Source of the DNA: UBA3537 sp045561735
GTDB lineage: Bacteria; Bacteroidota; Bacteroidia; Flavobacteriales; Flavobacteriaceae
Length of the DNA stretch: 64,000 bases
Reading direction: 5' to 3'
Assembly (NCBI GenBank): GCA_045561735.1
Contig: JBJKXC010000019.1
Location: forward strand, 1-64,000
Shown here: positions 62,981-64,000 of the stretch, piece after piece
Position numbering within the stretch: position 1 is the stretch's first letter
How the letters are laid out: the number at the start of each line of letters is the position of its first letter
The notes under the pieces: model-generated
Told to the model about the DNA's origin: nothing
Seen by the model: only the letters and a program-made list of their open reading frames with translations
Databases searched by the model: none
Position numbers and translations under genes: made by a program

Positions 62981-63922
62981 TTACTTAAAAACTAGTAGCA
63001 TAAAAACGACGTACAGCAACACTAGAAAAAAGCCTTCTTTGAATTGTAATTTATGGCGCTTTGTCAGTAAAATCAAGGGCAAGATAACTGTTGCAAATAC
63101 CAACATCCAGAGCACATCTCTTGATAGAATTTGAGCATCTTCAATAGGAATGCTGTCTACCATTGCGGTCAAACCTAAAACAGACCCAAGATTGAAAATA
63201 TTAGAGCCAATAAGATTCCCTAACGACAAAGCTTTTTCTTTTTTTATGACTGCAATAATCGATGCCGACAGTTCTGGAATACTGGTGCCCAAAGCAACCA
63301 AAGAAACTGAAATAACAGCTTCACTAACGCCCATTTTTTCGGCCACTACAATAGCGCCATCCACCAACCAATCCGCTCCATAATACAAGGCCACACCTCC
63401 AAAGGCAAGCCAAATAATTATTTTAAAATAGGAAACTTCAGACAAAGTATCCATTTCGGGATCTGTTTCTAAATTGGTGCGTCGCGATCTTTTAATGAGC
63501 AAAACAATAAACACCAACAGTGCGATGAATAAAACCGCGCCTTCAAAAGAAGTCAATTGCTGGTCATTTTGCATGAAGGCATATACCAGCAAAGAGAAAA
63601 TGAGCAAAGCGGGCCAATTAAATTTATAAAAAGAAGGATCGACTTCAATAGTCGTACAGATGGCAGTAATTCCTAAAACAAGTCCAATATTAGCAATATT
63701 TGAACCAATGACATTATTAATTGCAATAGCAGGCGCTCCTTGAAGGGCAGCATTTAAACTGACTAAAAGTTCAGGGAAAGAAGTTGCAAAAGACACCACG
63801 GTTAGGCCAATGACCATTTTGGAAAGGTTCAGTTTAAACGATAGCCCCACAGAAGCACGTACCAGATATTCCCCTCCAATGACCAGAAGTAAAAATCCTA
63901 AGAGCATAAAAACAACCTCCAT
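62981..63922 (-). CDS. Calcium/sodium antiporter (CaCA family, YrbG-like)
   Basis: A 313-residue inner-membrane exchanger with ten helices arranged as two homologous halves. The alpha repeats carry ion-binding acidic residues: VVSFATSFPELLVSLNAAL with NNVIGSNIANIGLVLGI in the first half, and SLVALGTSIPELSASIIAVI with GNLIGSNIFNLGSVLGL in the second. The second GTSIPE motif is canonical; in the first it is ATSFPE. It would expel Ca2+ using the Na+ or H+ gradient. No regulatory cytoplasmic domain is present. The start ATG lies 78 bases from the window edge, where nothing else is seen. Confidence 0.94.
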   Translation of the reverse strand: MEVVFMLLGFLLLVIGGEYLVRASVGLSFKLNLSKMVIGLTVVSFATSFPELLVSLNAALQGAPAIAINNVIGSNIANIGLVLGITAICTTIEVDPSFYKFNWPALLIFSLLVYAFMQNDQQLTSFEGAVLFIALLVFIVLLIKRSRRTNLETDPEMDTLSEVSYFKIIIWLAFGGVALYYGADWLVDGAIVVAEKMGVSEAVISVSLVALGTSIPELSASIIAVIKKEKALSLGNLIGSNIFNLGSVLGLTAMVDSIPIEDAQILSRDVLWMLVFATVILPLILLTKRHKLQFKEGFFLVLLYVVFMLLVFK

Positions 63923-64000
63923 TTTGAATATTTTTAACTAATATAGTTTAAGATTTAAAAATAGCTGAATATATCCAAAAGAAATTCTATTTTTGAGTTA

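Overview
The window is AT-rich bacterial chromosome that looks like a marine member of the Flavobacteriaceae (Bacteroidota). Supporting signs are three very large exported proteins with type IX secretion (T9SS) C-terminal sorting domains, a DnaE polymerase with a fused proofreading exonuclease, families largely confined to Bacteroidota (DUF4271, DUF4296, the GYDIA-type GHMP kinase), mevalonate-pathway genes, and promoters of the Bacteroidota form TTTG-N(17-23)-TAnnTTTG. I cannot name a genus. I see no phage, insertion sequence, CRISPR array or rRNA; this is mostly core chromosome.

Layout. 1-2.6 kb: start of a DPP IV-type peptidase, diverging from HMG-CoA reductase and a GHMP kinase. 2.6-10.4 kb (minus): an envelope operon running coaX, outer-membrane protein, TPR protein, LptC-like lipoprotein, small membrane protein, CNNM/CorC protein, PpiD/SurA-like chaperone. 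10.4-16.6 kb: tRNA-Phe, a small predicted envelope protein coupled to a 1123-residue BNR-repeat T9SS protein, a TPR protein and a solo LacI-type regulator. 16.7-25 kb: amtB, metG, an LD-carboxypeptidase and an mfd gene broken by four single-base homopolymer indels. 25-35 kb: a DUF456 protein, an M1 peptidase, a histidine-phosphatase lipoprotein, a 1563-residue T9SS protein with a dikinase-like core, and a cryptochrome/photolyase. 35-43.7 kb: tRNA-Asp, DUF58, trxA, dnaE, rpsP-rimM-trmN. 43.7-52 kb: glutaryl-CoA dehydrogenase, a GDSL lipoprotein, and a long minus-strand run (two-component pair, trmB, LysE exporter, alkyltransferase-like protein, Mrp, NifU, ferredoxin reductase, ferredoxin). 52-64 kb: a third T9SS protein, an orphan LuxE-like enzyme, tyrS, an epimerase, DUF4296, dihydroorotase, a DPM1-like glycosyltransferase, DUF4271, hemD, a lipoprotein and a Ca2+/Na+ antiporter.

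The strongest candidate for unusual biology is the protein at 28645-33336. It carries a phosphohistidine-type motif (SHVNLRA) followed by a PEP-synthase-type ATP-grasp domain. That is the order found in glucan water dikinases, yet the protein has a signal peptide and a T9SS sorting domain, so it should act at or outside the cell surface. A small histidine-phosphatase lipoprotein is encoded just upstream. The second notable point is the broken mfd gene, whose first break falls on an in-frame A_AAA_AAC slippery heptamer.

Limits: all calls come from reading translations and motifs. No similarity search, structure prediction or composition calculation was run.
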